Notes: generated by a model not told the origin, from the letters alone. A stretch of DNA of 64,000 nt from Candidatus Aegiribacteria sp. MLS_C (GCA_002030045.1 LQBI01000032.1:62001-126000), one strand, 5' to 3'; positions 8,906 through 18,993 are shown, counted from the first letter of the stretch. Made by a program: numbers and translations.

Positions 8906-11251
8906 TCATCTGACCCTCCAGAGCATGACGTCCTCCAGTAGGAACATTCCCTGCTCAGGCCTGGGAACGGCATCGTCGCCCTTCAGGACCGCACCGCACT
9001 GGGGGCAGACACAGGTATTCTCTTCGAGTTCGGCGTCGCATTCCGGGCATATCAGCCGGAGCCTGCCGTCGATGTAGTCCATCAGCTCCAGTGCGGAAAC
9101 ATAACCGTTACCGTCGCCGTCCGCATCTCCTCTGGAGCCCTGCAGCAGTATCGGGGTGAGGACCCTCTCGCTGACGCTGAGGTCTTCCCTGGCGGCGGTG
9201 AGCACCATGACCCCGCTTCCGGGAGCGAAGTCGTTTACGAACCCCCCGGAATGGCATGCGTCGAGGAACAGGAATACGGGCGCCGCTGCCAGAGAGTCGA
9301 CGATGCCGGCCACACGGTCGTCGGATATGTCATCATCGTAGAGGCAGAGGTACTCGTTTGCAGAATCCCCCTCCTCGGGTCCTCCCGAACCCGGGTGGGA
9401 CCTGTCCCCGTGACCGCTGAAGAAAACCACCACGCGATCCTCGGGTCCGGCCCGGTCCAGCAGGGACCTCATCCCCGCGATGAACTCCTCCGCTGTGCTC
9501 AGGGCATCCACCAGGAGTATCACATGATCCTCGGGGACTTCCTGATCACCGGTAAGGAACTCGTAGAACTCCACGGCGTCCATGCTGGCCCTGTTGAGAA
9601 CATCGGCCGCCGAAGGGTATCCGCTTATGCCTGCGCAGAGTGCCCAGGTCTCGGGAACCGGCGACGGCCCGGCAAGGGGGGACCTCCGAATGCGGCCTAT
9701 CTCCAGGTCGTAGTCGGTCTCCCCGTGCCTTTCGTAGAGATACACGGTTACGCCGTACACCGCATCCTCCTCCGCGAAAGCCACCACCGTCTCGTCACCG
9801 GCGGCGTCCACCGGGCTGAGCCATCCCTCCGCGACCAGGTCGAGTCCAGGACCCGTCACGTACAGGTCCAGGTCCACCTCCCGGTCCCCCCCGGAGAGAC
9901 CGATGTCAAGTATGGTCCCCGCATCCGCCGGGACCGAATGGAAGGCAACCGGCATTGAATCGTCTATTCGGCCGCTCCATGAGTCCTCCACCACCGGAGC
10001 GTCGGCGGCCGAGACGGTCAGGGACACGTCACCGCTGAGCCCGGCCTCTGAGAAGAAGGGGTCTATCCAGACCGTATCGCCGGTATTCACGTACAGGAGG
10101 AACTCCTCGTCACCCCTGGCCGAAGCGAATGTCAGGGCGGGTTCGCCCTCGCCCCTGAAGACGCGGACATCACCGTCCCGCGTCTTCTCGAATTCCGCGG
10201 AGATACCGAACAACCCCCCCGCGGGAGGTGAAAAACCGGCGGGGCCGCTGTCCCACCGGCCCAGTGAAACGGTGTTCCTCGCGGGTATTATCCTGCTGAT
10301 CGCGCCGGGCTTCCTGGTCTGAAGAGTGAAGGGCACTGATTCGGCATCGCCGGCGTCGAAGAGCAACACCTCGGCCACCGCCGAACGTTCAGCGGGGCGC
10401 AGCAGCAGCGTCTCCACGGTAGCGTATGACTGGCTGGCCATGATGTACTCCCCCGAATCGTCACGGAGAAGGAGGTCAAGGTCCGCACCCGGCGACCCTA
10501 TGATCAGGTCGAGGAAAAGAATGCCCCCGTGGGGAGGCACGATGAACCTGGACATCTCTCCCGGGACCGCCGCTCCGCTTTCGCCGGAGCCTTCCAGTAC
10601 CGGGAATCCGCCGGAAGGCATGACGGAAATGGAATACTCTCCCCTTCCCGACTTGTTGTACCTGCTCACCACCGCGGTCAGGGTCTCGCCCTGGAGCGCG
10701 GGCACGGTCACGGTCTCGAAGCCCTCCAGGGACATGCTGCTGCCCCAGAGCCGCATCCCGGTCCCGTAGACCTCCAGGTCGAGGTCCGTGTCACCTGAGC
10801 CCTCCAGCCTGAAGGTCCAGCTTCCCGTGGTCTCCGGACTGAAGGTGAAGGTCTCCGCCATGGCGTTCAACCCCAGTGCTCCGCTCACGGCCATTCCCTG
10901 CCCGATCCCGCGGTGGCTCAGGGTATCGACCGACAGCACGGTGGAGGTCACCCCGGAACCCTCGATAGTACTGACCCTTATGTAGAACCAGTAGTCGCTG
11001 AAGGCGGAGAGAACCATGCCCTCGCCCGGTGAGGACGCGCAGATCGGCTCCCCGTAATCGTCGAAGGCCGTCAGTTCCACCTCCCGGGAGGAGGAAACGG
11101 TCAGCAGGACGTAGTCGTCCTCGAGTATCCTCACCCATCCATCCCCTCCGGTCAGGTCAAGGGTGCACTCCTCTCCGGCGATCAGGGTCTCTATGGCCGC
11201 CGGGTCGGGCAGCGGTACGGACAGGACCAGCAACGGTATCAGGCATGGCAT
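8906..11251 (-). CDS. Secreted caspase-like (C14) peptidase with PPC-like repeats and C-terminal zinc ribbon
   Basis: His/Cys dyad VVVFFSGHGD and FLFLDACHSGGF; DADGDGNGYVSALELMDYI (EF-hand-like); CPECDAELEENTCVCPQCGAVL; N-terminal repeats of type DTDLDLEVYG / GADLDLLLRD / EVDLDLYVTG. Confidence 0.8.
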   Translation of the reverse strand: MPCLIPLLVLSVPLPDPAAIETLIAGEECTLDLTGGDGWVRILEDDYVLLTVSSSREVELTAFDDYGEPICASSPGEGMVLSAFSDYWFYIRVSTIEGSGVTSTVLSVDTLSHRGIGQGMAVSGALGLNAMAETFTFSPETTGSWTFRLEGSGDTDLDLEVYGTGMRLWGSSMSLEGFETVTVPALQGETLTAVVSRYNKSGRGEYSISVMPSGGFPVLEGSGESGAAVPGEMSRFIVPPHGGILFLDLIIGSPGADLDLLLRDDSGEYIMASQSYATVETLLLRPAERSAVAEVLLFDAGDAESVPFTLQTRKPGAISRIIPARNTVSLGRWDSGPAGFSPPAGGLFGISAEFEKTRDGDVRVFRGEGEPALTFASARGDEEFLLYVNTGDTVWIDPFFSEAGLSGDVSLTVSAADAPVVEDSWSGRIDDSMPVAFHSVPADAGTILDIGLSGGDREVDLDLYVTGPGLDLVAEGWLSPVDAAGDETVVAFAEEDAVYGVTVYLYERHGETDYDLEIGRIRRSPLAGPSPVPETWALCAGISGYPSAADVLNRASMDAVEFYEFLTGDQEVPEDHVILLVDALSTAEEFIAGMRSLLDRAGPEDRVVVFFSGHGDRSHPGSGGPEEGDSANEYLCLYDDDISDDRVAGIVDSLAAAPVFLFLDACHSGGFVNDFAPGSGVMVLTAAREDLSVSERVLTPILLQGSRGDADGDGNGYVSALELMDYIDGRLRLICPECDAELEENTCVCPQCGAVLKGDDAVPRPEQGMFLLEDVMLWRVR

Positions 11252-11357
11252 CGCGGAACCTCCATTGAGTCTTTATGTACTTGAAGCGTCGCCTGCAAGT
11301 GTCAAAGATATGAAACTGACGGGTCCTGCAGGTATAAGGACCAGGGGGAGGTGAAGG

Positions 11358-12062
11358 TCAGCCCCTGGTGTCGCTTTCCATGAATCTTCCGGCGAAGGTG
11401 TTGAAATCCGGATCGGGAACCTGCACCTTTTCCGCCTCCCGAAGTCTCAGGGCCAGGTCCCAGCAGCAGAGAAGCGCGTAGCCCAGCAGTCTTCTTTCCA
11501 TTATGAGCACGGCTGGGACGGACTGTCCCCTGTGGCCCAGCCTCAGAACGAAAGATCCATCCCTTACCCTCCTCGGCGGCCAGATGGAGAAGGAGACCTC
11601 CAGGGCTCCCTCGACGGTGTGGGAGGTGCGGACAAGCGCACGGAAGAGATCGAAGTCCCCTCCCAGATGATGGAGGGCCGACCTTATCTGACGCACCGTC
11701 CTTATGGAATTTGCGCCGGGAGCCGGGAAGCTTGTGGTGAAAACCGCCGGTTCGTCCCTGGGATACCCCAGCTCCAGCAGAGCGGAAGCCTCCCGGAGGC
11801 ATGCGCCGAAGAAGCCCGAGGCGATGTCCGGCGGCAGGTGGATGGTGCTGCGCGAGATGCCAGGAAGTAGGTTCATGTACTTCGACAGGCCTGCCACCCG
11901 TCCACTGGAAGGACTCCTGGATATCTCGTTCACGTGAGTCCTCAGCGTGTCGAAACCATCGACCCTGACCTCCGAGGTCCTTCCTCCGCTCCAGATGGCG
12001 GTGTAGTACAGGAGCCTGGATATGTCGGCCGGGTCCCTGAAACTGGACGGGAAGAGGGTCAT
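11358..12062 (-). CDS. Hypothetical protein
   Basis: Start at internal ATG 12062 gives an ATGA overlap with the xer stop. No recognised family. Confidence 0.6.
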   Translation of the reverse strand: MTLFPSSFRDPADISRLLYYTAIWSGGRTSEVRVDGFDTLRTHVNEISRSPSSGRVAGLSKYMNLLPGISRSTIHLPPDIASGFFGACLREASALLELGYPRDEPAVFTTSFPAPGANSIRTVRQIRSALHHLGGDFDLFRALVRTSHTVEGALEVSFSIWPPRRVRDGSFVLRLGHRGQSVPAVLIMERRLLGYALLCCWDLALRLREAEKVQVPDPDFNTFAGRFMESDTRG

Positions 12063-12952
12063 GGCTCCCTGGACCTCGGGTGGCACCTGTCGATTATGGA
12101 CCTGAGCCAGCTGCGGTCTACACCGGTGTATATCTCGGTGGTCCTTATGTCGGAATGGCCCAGCAGCTCCTGGACCACTCTGAGGTCCGCACCCCCCTGG
12201 AGCAGGTGGGTTGCGAAGGAATGCCTGAGGGTGTGAGGATGGATGTCCTCCCGGACCCCGGCCTCCTCAGCCGACCTGCGGACGATGTTCCATACCGTCA
12301 TCCTCGACATCGGGTTGCCCCTGTAGGTCAGGAAGAGCACCGGCGTGGACCTGCCGCGGGCCAGTACGGGTCTCGCCATGTCGAGGTAGCGCGACAGCCA
12401 GTCCACCGCGGCGCCGCCTACGGGCACCAGCCGTTCCCTGGAACCCTTGCCCAGGGGCCTCACCATGTAATCCTCCAGGTGGACCCTGGCCACTGTCATG
12501 CCTGTGATCTCGCTCTCCCTGAGACCTGCGCCGTAGGCGAGTTCCAGCATCGCCCGGTTTCGCATGGAGAGGGGAGTGTCACCCTTCCACACCTCGAGCA
12601 GTGCCTCCACGGTCTCCACGCTCACGGCATGGGGAAGCCTGAGCGGTTTCCTGGGGGATGGGAGCAGTTCCGCCGGATTGTCGTTCCGATTCCCCGTGGC
12701 CTGCAGGTACCTGTAGTAACCCCTCAGGGTGGATAGCTTCCGTCTAACGCTGGATGCTGAATAACCCGAGGAGGAGAGGAAATGTGAGTATTCGGCGATG
12801 TCCGATGGACCCGCCTCGGACAGCTCGGGTCCTGACCCGCCAAGCCAGTCCCGAAAATGCTCGAGGTCGACCCTGTAGGCCCGGACCGTCGACCCTGCAA
12901 GCTTCTTCTCGAGAGCGCCGTACTCGAGGTAGGATCCCAGAGTTTCATCCAT
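12059..12952 (-). CDS. Tyrosine recombinase, XerC/XerD type
   Basis: N-terminal SAM-like core-binding domain; HTLRHSFATHLLQGGADLRVVQELLGHSDIRTTEIYTGVD catalytic region. Confidence 0.92.
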   Translation of the reverse strand: MDETLGSYLEYGALEKKLAGSTVRAYRVDLEHFRDWLGGSGPELSEAGPSDIAEYSHFLSSSGYSASSVRRKLSTLRGYYRYLQATGNRNDNPAELLPSPRKPLRLPHAVSVETVEALLEVWKGDTPLSMRNRAMLELAYGAGLRESEITGMTVARVHLEDYMVRPLGKGSRERLVPVGGAAVDWLSRYLDMARPVLARGRSTPVLFLTYRGNPMSRMTVWNIVRRSAEEAGVREDIHPHTLRHSFATHLLQGGADLRVVQELLGHSDIRTTEIYTGVDRSWLRSIIDRCHPRSREP

Positions 12953-14387
12953 TCCCGGTCAGCCATGCCCTGAGGCCCTCTCCCGTACCATCGGGGCCGG
13001 ACCTGCCGTCCGTACTCCTCCTGCTCAGCGAAACCGTGACGCCCCTGGACTCCAGCTGATGGACCGTGAGTATCGCGCTGGTATGGTCCTCGAACTCCCT
13101 GACCAGAGTGGGCGCCTTCCTCAGCAGGTCCCAGGAGTCACGGACCGAAACTCCGAGAACGTCCCTCAGGGCCTCGACCACGGTATCCTCGTCGTCGGGG
13201 GAGGGTCTGCACAGGAAGAGTCTCAGCGGTCCTCCTCCCGTCAGGACCCTGAAATCGCTCAGAACCGTCCGGGCCTTTATCTCCTCCCTCGATGGCTCCA
13301 CCGGCGGTTCCGGTTCCGCCTCGGCCGCAGGATGCAGGACCGTCTCGCCGCCCTGCGAAGGTCCCTTCGGCATTGTATCCTCACGCACCGGAAGAGGGGT
13401 CTCGGAAACGGGAGCCGCTGCCCTGCGCTGGAGTACCGGGGGGAGGAACATGCCGGTGTCCAGCCGAGAAGGTGGCGGGTGAAGTATGACCCTGTCCGGA
13501 GCAGTTTCGTTAGCCCAGCTGCTGAATGCCCTGCTGCCCACTACGGGAGGCGGTTCAGTTGACTGGGCCTCAGGAGGGGCCAGGACCAGGACGCAGGGTA
13601 TGGCTCCGGGATCCGAATCGGGAAGCAGCGGAGGCTCCAGGGCGTAACCGGTGTCCATACAAACCGAGGGTATGCCCGCCGCGAACCTGGGAGGCGGGTG
13701 CATGAGGACGACACCGTCGGGTGTATGAATGGTGTCCAGCGGCGGAGGACCGGTGAAGAATCCCTCGGGAAGACCGGTCACCGGAGGTTCCCCTGAAGCG
13801 GTCCCATGGCTTTCCGCCGGTTCCTTTCTGCCGAAGAGGGTGTCGCTTTCGTCCGTTTTCGGTTCGGACCGCGGACTGGGCCTGAAGACGGCGTTGGACT
13901 TCCTTCTGGTGGCCAGGTTCTCCTGTATCGGTGTCTCTGTCTCTATCCTCACGATACCGCCGGACTCCGTCAGGGACTTCCTGATCTTCCTTGCCGTCTC
14001 GCTGTCCACGCCTTTGCTCAGAGCGAAGGGCATCCTGGAGAGCCAGTCTATGACCTGCTCCTGCGGCAGCCGTGTCATCTCCTGGAGCCTGCGTCTCAGC
14101 CTCGTCCTGTAACCCGGACGGTAGTTGACGAGAAGGACCCTGTAGAGCTGCACGGGTTCGGGTGTGCCTTCTCCGTCCGGCAGCACCCTGCACGTTACTC
14201 CCCTGTCCCGTTTCAGACCGTCGGCGATCTTTTGCGCCTCGCCCTCGGAGAGACCCGCGCAGACAACCGTCTCGCCGCGGCTGAAGGAGAGGAGTACGCT
14301 GTCCATGGGAAGATCGGTCCGACGGGCAAGGAGCTGGACCGTCCCCTCGGACGGTCTGTCACCGAGTACTTCGACCTTCCACTTCAT
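12945..14387 (-). CDS. Unknown protein with L7/L12 C-terminal-like segments
   Basis: Segments such as WLSRMPFALSKGVDSETARKIRKSLTESGGIVRIE resemble the bL12 C-terminal fold; proline-rich low-complexity middle. Confidence 0.5.
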   Translation of the reverse strand: MKWKVEVLGDRPSEGTVQLLARRTDLPMDSVLLSFSRGETVVCAGLSEGEAQKIADGLKRDRGVTCRVLPDGEGTPEPVQLYRVLLVNYRPGYRTRLRRRLQEMTRLPQEQVIDWLSRMPFALSKGVDSETARKIRKSLTESGGIVRIETETPIQENLATRRKSNAVFRPSPRSEPKTDESDTLFGRKEPAESHGTASGEPPVTGLPEGFFTGPPPLDTIHTPDGVVLMHPPPRFAAGIPSVCMDTGYALEPPLLPDSDPGAIPCVLVLAPPEAQSTEPPPVVGSRAFSSWANETAPDRVILHPPPSRLDTGMFLPPVLQRRAAAPVSETPLPVREDTMPKGPSQGGETVLHPAAEAEPEPPVEPSREEIKARTVLSDFRVLTGGGPLRLFLCRPSPDDEDTVVEALRDVLGVSVRDSWDLLRKAPTLVREFEDHTSAILTVHQLESRGVTVSLSRRSTDGRSGPDGTGEGLRAWLTGNG

Positions 14388-14408
14388 ATCGCGGACCGGG
14401 GCGGAACG

Positions 14409-15434
14409 CTAGAGCTGTTCCCTGACCAGTTCGATCCTGTCACCTATCCTGATCAGGTCGGAGGTGGATATGGAGAACACCAGCATTGCAGCCGTGTCAT
14501 CCGTAGTATCGAGGACTATCATCTCCGCAACCGGGACGTCGGGCTCCTGCAGCGTCCTCGAATCGGGGGACAGGACCTGGTCTCCGTACCTGAACATGGC
14601 GTATATGTCTCCGGGCTGAAGACCCTGCAGCGAACCCCTGTCGATGTACAGGACGTCGAAGGAATAGGCCCTTTCGGACTGGGGGTCCCTGAAGGCGATG
14701 ACGTAGGCGTCCAGGTTCTCCACCGTCTGCGCGGTGGCCACCGGAACCGGCTCCGCTGCATCGTAGGGGAGCAGGAAGTCGCCGTAGGTCACTGGAAGGT
14801 ATGCGTGCTCCAGCAGGGCCACGCTGGAGTTCGGGTCAACGTCCACGACGCGGCAGACGCCCGATACGCGGATGACCTCGCCCAGGTCGGCTCCGGTTTC
14901 CGGGTGGTACACGGGTCCCCCCGTCTTGCAGAGCCTGAAGACCATATCCTGCTGGACACCGTCGCTCTGCCCTATATCGATGGCAAGCAGGTCTCCGGGA
15001 TAGGAATGGATGTCGTCGAAGGGATCCTCCTCCTCCAGGTCGGTGTCGATGACGTATCCGGAGGGCTGGGGCGGAGTGTCCGTAACCATTCCAGTGGTTT
15101 CCAGAACGAGTCTGCTGAGCATCGGCCTGCTGCTGGAGCCTGACGTGGTGTACACGCCGGACGGGTATTCCGAGGCCTGGCTCAGCTGCACGGTCTCCCC
15201 GTAGATGTCGGGAATGATGAGTTCCTCGCCGGGCCGCAGGTATTCCACGCCCTCGAGGGAAGGATTGGCCCGCATTATGTCCTCCCAGTTGAAGGGAGTG
15301 GAGTAGTACTGGATGGAAAGGTCCCAGAGCGTGTCCCCGTACCTTATGATGTGGGTCCTTGCGGCATTCGCCGTGCTGAGGGTGCCAACCGCCAGAACGG
15401 CGAGGACCCCAAGCGTCAGAGCGTAACGTTTCAT
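14409..15434 (-). CDS. Secreted LysM-domain protein
   Basis: Signal peptide MKRYALTLGVLAVLAVGTLSTANA, then HIIRYGDTLWDLSIQYYSTPFNWEDIMRANPSLEGVEYLRPGEELIIP. Confidence 0.85.
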   Translation of the reverse strand: MKRYALTLGVLAVLAVGTLSTANAARTHIIRYGDTLWDLSIQYYSTPFNWEDIMRANPSLEGVEYLRPGEELIIPDIYGETVQLSQASEYPSGVYTTSGSSSRPMLSRLVLETTGMVTDTPPQPSGYVIDTDLEEEDPFDDIHSYPGDLLAIDIGQSDGVQQDMVFRLCKTGGPVYHPETGADLGEVIRVSGVCRVVDVDPNSSVALLEHAYLPVTYGDFLLPYDAAEPVPVATAQTVENLDAYVIAFRDPQSERAYSFDVLYIDRGSLQGLQPGDIYAMFRYGDQVLSPDSRTLQEPDVPVAEMIVLDTTDDTAAMLVFSISTSDLIRIGDRIELVREQL

Positions 15435-15491
15435 ATCAGCTGACCTCCCCGGATGGTCCATATCAATGAGCGAACTTCATAACTTCATAAT

Positions 15492-15520
15492 ATTCTAAGT
15501 TCATGTGCCGTTCAAGTCAA
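15492..15520 (-). promoter_or_regulatory. Sigma70-like promoter for the LysM gene
   Basis: Minus strand TTGACT (15520-15515), 17-bp spacer, TAGAAT (15497-15492). Confidence 0.55.
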
Positions 15521-15532
15521 ACCGCTCTTCGG

Positions 15533-16264
15533 CTAGTCCGGAGAGGGGTAGAGGACCGAGTTACCCAGGACTCCGGGAGTCCTCACGACGGTCACGGAAT
15601 AGGATCCTCCCACGCCGGCCACCGATTCCCTGTTCGGTCTGTTCACAGCCAGCATCAGTCTGCCTCTTCCGGGCGAATCGCCGGTCCATCCGCTGCCGAC
15701 CGCCACCGGGCTCCCGTCGTCCACCATCATTACGAGCTGCCCGTTGGTGGCTCCCGGCACGAGTGCCATGGCGGTGGAGAAATACTCGATGCCTTCGGGA
15801 CCGCAGGTCCCGGTCTCCATGGTGACGGTCCCGGAGGCGGTCACCACGAGCCGGTCGGTTTCCGTGAGGTCCAGACCGGTATCCACCCAGCCTGCCGATG
15901 CATGTACTTCGATGTCGGTCCGGGACTCGCTCGATGGAGGGCTCCAGACTATGGACCCGACATCCTCCGCCTCCATCACCGTGGCTCCGGGACCGCTCCC
16001 GACGGTGAAACTGCCGTTCTCGAAGCTCACCGGACCCCTGCAGCCTGCGGAACCGTCCCTTGGGAACAGCCTGCCCTCCTCCCGGTCCAGCACGGCCCGC
16101 GACCCGCTTATCACCACCGTGCCGCCCTCCACGGACTCGAGCCTTCCCGACAGTACGCTGCCGTCGGCTGTGACGAGCCTGTCCGGCCGGCGCTCACACC
16201 CCGCCGAGAAGAGGGACACAAGCAGGAGGACCGCGGTGGTCAGCCTTTCACTGCGGGGGATCAT
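15533..16264 (-). CDS. Hypothetical lipoprotein, lectin-like C-terminal region possible
   Basis: Signal and lipobox MIPRSERLTTAVLLLVSLFSAGC; DIEVHASAGWVDTGLDLTETDRLVVTASGTVT... resembles PA-IL/LecA-like domains by eye. Confidence 0.65.
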   Translation of the reverse strand: MIPRSERLTTAVLLLVSLFSAGCERRPDRLVTADGSVLSGRLESVEGGTVVISGSRAVLDREEGRLFPRDGSAGCRGPVSFENGSFTVGSGPGATVMEAEDVGSIVWSPPSSESRTDIEVHASAGWVDTGLDLTETDRLVVTASGTVTMETGTCGPEGIEYFSTAMALVPGATNGQLVMMVDDGSPVAVGSGWTGDSPGRGRLMLAVNRPNRESVAGVGGSYSVTVVRTPGVLGNSVLYPSPD

Positions 16265-18630
16265 CGGGCCATTCCCCTCTTCAGGTCGGGAATGAAGCTC
16301 CCTATCACGTCCTCCACCCTTTCCACCAGCCTGAACTCCATGAGTTTCCTGGTATTCTCCGGTATCTCCTCGAGGCTCTTGCTGTTCTCCGAAGGAATGA
16401 ACACCCTGGTTATCCCTGCCGCCAGGGCTCCGAGGGTCTTCTCCTTAATTCCTCCCACGGGCATGATCCTCCCCTGGAGACTGACCTCACCCGTTACCGC
16501 CATGTCCGGCACAACCGGTTTTCCCGTCAGCGATGAAAGCAGGGAGATGAGGATGGCCACGCCGGCGGAAGGACCGTCCTTTGGAGTTGCGCCGGCGGGG
16601 ACGTGGAGATGGATGTCGTGCTGCTTGAAATCCCTTTCGATACCGTAATCGGATGCATGCGACCTTATCCAGGAGAGGGCTGCCCTGGCCGACTCCTGCA
16701 TTACTTCGCCCAGCTGCCCGGTCAGTATCAGCTCACCCTTCCCGCTCATTATGGTGCTCTCTATGAGAAGTATCTCCCCTCCGGACGGGGTCCAGGCAAG
16801 CCCGGTGCAGACCCCCACCCTGGGACGGTCAGAAGCCCTCTCCCGAGTGTACACCCTGGCTCCCAGGAAGCGGTGCAGCACGGAAGGGGTCACGATCACC
16901 AGTTCCTCACCGCCTGCCGCCACGTTCATGGCCACCTTCCTGCATATCTTGCCTATGTTCCTCTCCAGCTCCCTGACCCCTGCCTCGCTCGTGTAGTCCT
17001 CGATCATCGCGCTGAGACCCCTGCTGCGGAAGCGGAGGTGGTCCGATGTGAGACCGGCATTCTCCATCTGCCTCCTGACGAGGTAGCGTCTGGCTATCTC
17101 CAGCTTCTCCGCCGCGGTGTATCCCGGTATCCTGATGATCTCCATCCTGTCACGAAGGGGCGACGGTATCGTGTCCAGGCGGTTCGCCGTGGTTATGAAC
17201 TGCACTCCGCTGAGGTCGAAGGGTACGTTCATGTAGTTGTCGCGGAATGAATAATTCTGCTCGGGGTCAAGGACTTCCAGCAGGGCGGAGGTAGGGTCCC
17301 CCCTGAAATCGCTGCCGATCTTGTCTACTTCGTCCAGCATGAAGACCGGATTGTTGCTTCCCGCCTCCTTCAGTCCCTGAATTATCTTTCCGGGCATGGC
17401 GCCTATGTAGGTCCTCCTGTGACCCCTTATCTCAGCCTCGTCGTGGACCCCTCCCAGTGACAGCCTCACGAAGTTCCTGCCGACAGCCCTGGCTATGCTC
17501 CTGCCCATGGAGGTCTTTCCCACTCCTGGAGGTCCGACGAAGCACAGGATGGGGGCCTTCCCCCGAGGATTGAGCTTCCTCACCGCAAGGAACTCGAGCA
17601 TCCTCTCCTTCACGTCCTTCAGGTCGTAATGGTCCTCCTCGAGCACCCTGCCCGCCCTCCCGATGTCGAGCCTGTCCTTCGTGCTCTCCAGCCAGGGCAG
17701 TGAGAGTATCCACTCGATGTAATTCCTTATCACCGCAACTTCCGGAAGACCGGGATTCATCCTCTCCAGCCTGTCCAGCTCCTCCATGGCCGCATCGTAT
17801 ACCTGCCCGGGGAGTTCCTTCTCCTCTATCCTCTCCCTCAGCTCATCGGCCTCCGGGTTCTCGCTCTCGCCTCCCAGCTCCCTCTGGATGGCCTTCATCT
17901 GCTCCTTGAGGATGTACTCCTTCTGGTCCTTCTCTATCTCGCTTCGGACCTGACCCTGTATCTTGTTGCGGAGCTTAAGTATACGAATTTCCTTATCCAT
18001 GATGGCGGACAGGTGCCGCAACCTGTCGAGCACTCCGTCGATCTCCAGGATTCTCTGCTTCTCGGTGTTGTCCACGTCCAGCCTGCTGGCCGCAAGGAAG
18101 CTGAGCTTCTCGGGATCGTCCGACATCTCCAGGAACTGGGTGTCCTCCGGAATGGTCCTTGTCAGTTCGAACACCTGTCTGAGCTGGATCCCCACTGTAT
18201 TCTGCCAGGCCTCCAGCTCCACCTCGCCCCTTGGAAAACGGGAGTCAAGCCGCTCCACCCTGGCCTGCAGGTAGGGACTTTCCGATTCCAGGTATTCAAG
18301 GATGCGGAACCGGACAAGCCCCCTGAGATGGAGCCTGATTATGTTGCCCGGGAACCTGTAGAGCCTGTCGATGCCCGTCACGGTACCGACGCTGTAAAGA
18401 TCGCCGGGTCCCGGCGAGCCCTCGGTCTCCCCGCGGGTGCTGACCACTCCTATCAGCTTGTTGCCACGCACAGCGTCGTCAACCATCTGCGTGACATCCT
18501 GGCTGGCTACCGTCCTCGGTACTATCGTGTACGGGTATACGACGCCGTCGGCGCTGGGAAGTACGGGCAGTATCTCGGGCAGTTCTATGGTGTTCACCGG
18601 CGTCATTCGATCGGCTCCTGAATCAGTCAA
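16261..18630 (-). CDS. lon: ATP-dependent protease Lon
   Basis: CFVGPPGVGKTSMGRSIARA; catalytic DGPSAGVAI with the Lys region GEVSLQGRIMPVGGIKEKTLGA. Confidence 0.96.
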   Translation of the reverse strand: MTDSGADRMTPVNTIELPEILPVLPSADGVVYPYTIVPRTVASQDVTQMVDDAVRGNKLIGVVSTRGETEGSPGPGDLYSVGTVTGIDRLYRFPGNIIRLHLRGLVRFRILEYLESESPYLQARVERLDSRFPRGEVELEAWQNTVGIQLRQVFELTRTIPEDTQFLEMSDDPEKLSFLAASRLDVDNTEKQRILEIDGVLDRLRHLSAIMDKEIRILKLRNKIQGQVRSEIEKDQKEYILKEQMKAIQRELGGESENPEADELRERIEEKELPGQVYDAAMEELDRLERMNPGLPEVAVIRNYIEWILSLPWLESTKDRLDIGRAGRVLEEDHYDLKDVKERMLEFLAVRKLNPRGKAPILCFVGPPGVGKTSMGRSIARAVGRNFVRLSLGGVHDEAEIRGHRRTYIGAMPGKIIQGLKEAGSNNPVFMLDEVDKIGSDFRGDPTSALLEVLDPEQNYSFRDNYMNVPFDLSGVQFITTANRLDTIPSPLRDRMEIIRIPGYTAAEKLEIARRYLVRRQMENAGLTSDHLRFRSRGLSAMIEDYTSEAGVRELERNIGKICRKVAMNVAAGGEELVIVTPSVLHRFLGARVYTRERASDRPRVGVCTGLAWTPSGGEILLIESTIMSGKGELILTGQLGEVMQESARAALSWIRSHASDYGIERDFKQHDIHLHVPAGATPKDGPSAGVAILISLLSSLTGKPVVPDMAVTGEVSLQGRIMPVGGIKEKTLGALAAGITRVFIPSENSKSLEEIPENTRKLMEFRLVERVEDVIGSFIPDLKRGMAR

Positions 18631-18985
18631 TGGGAGTCTTGCCGCTCTGGACCGGGATCCTGACGCTCCGGTCGGTGTCGAACGGGACGAATATCCTGAG
18701 GACCCCGTTCTCCATGGAGGCGGTTACATCCGCTATCCGTATCCTGCCGGGGAGGCTGATCTCCCTTCGGAACCAACCGGTGTAGATCTCCAGCTTCTGT
18801 GCCAGTTCCCGGGCAGGGGGCTTCTTTACCCCCTTTACGATGATGCTCTCTCCGTGGACCGTCAGTTCGACATCGCCTGAAGTGAGGCCCGGGAGTTCCA
18901 CGAAGACCAGCCAGTGATCGTCGGCCTCGTAGATGTCCACCGCCGGTGTCCAGTCGATCTCACCCTGTCTCAGAAGGAACATCAT
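18623..18985 (-). CDS. Small heat shock protein (Hsp20/alpha-crystallin)
   Basis: WTPAVDIYEADDHWLVFVELPGLTSGDVELTVHGESIIVKGVKK...FRREISLPGRI...ASMENGVLRIFVP. Confidence 0.85.
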   Translation of the reverse strand: MMFLLRQGEIDWTPAVDIYEADDHWLVFVELPGLTSGDVELTVHGESIIVKGVKKPPARELAQKLEIYTGWFRREISLPGRIRIADVTASMENGVLRIFVPFDTDRSVRIPVQSGKTPID

Positions 18986-18993
18986 TCGGCCGT

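Noticed and set aside
11323-11343. GGTCCT...AGGACC hairpin after the 11358-12062 gene
   Set aside because: Only 6-bp stem with a 9-nt loop and no clear U-tract; too weak to call a terminator.
13806-15143. 445-aa plus-strand ORF
   Set aside because: Antisense to the L12-like and LysM genes; no start context and no motif.
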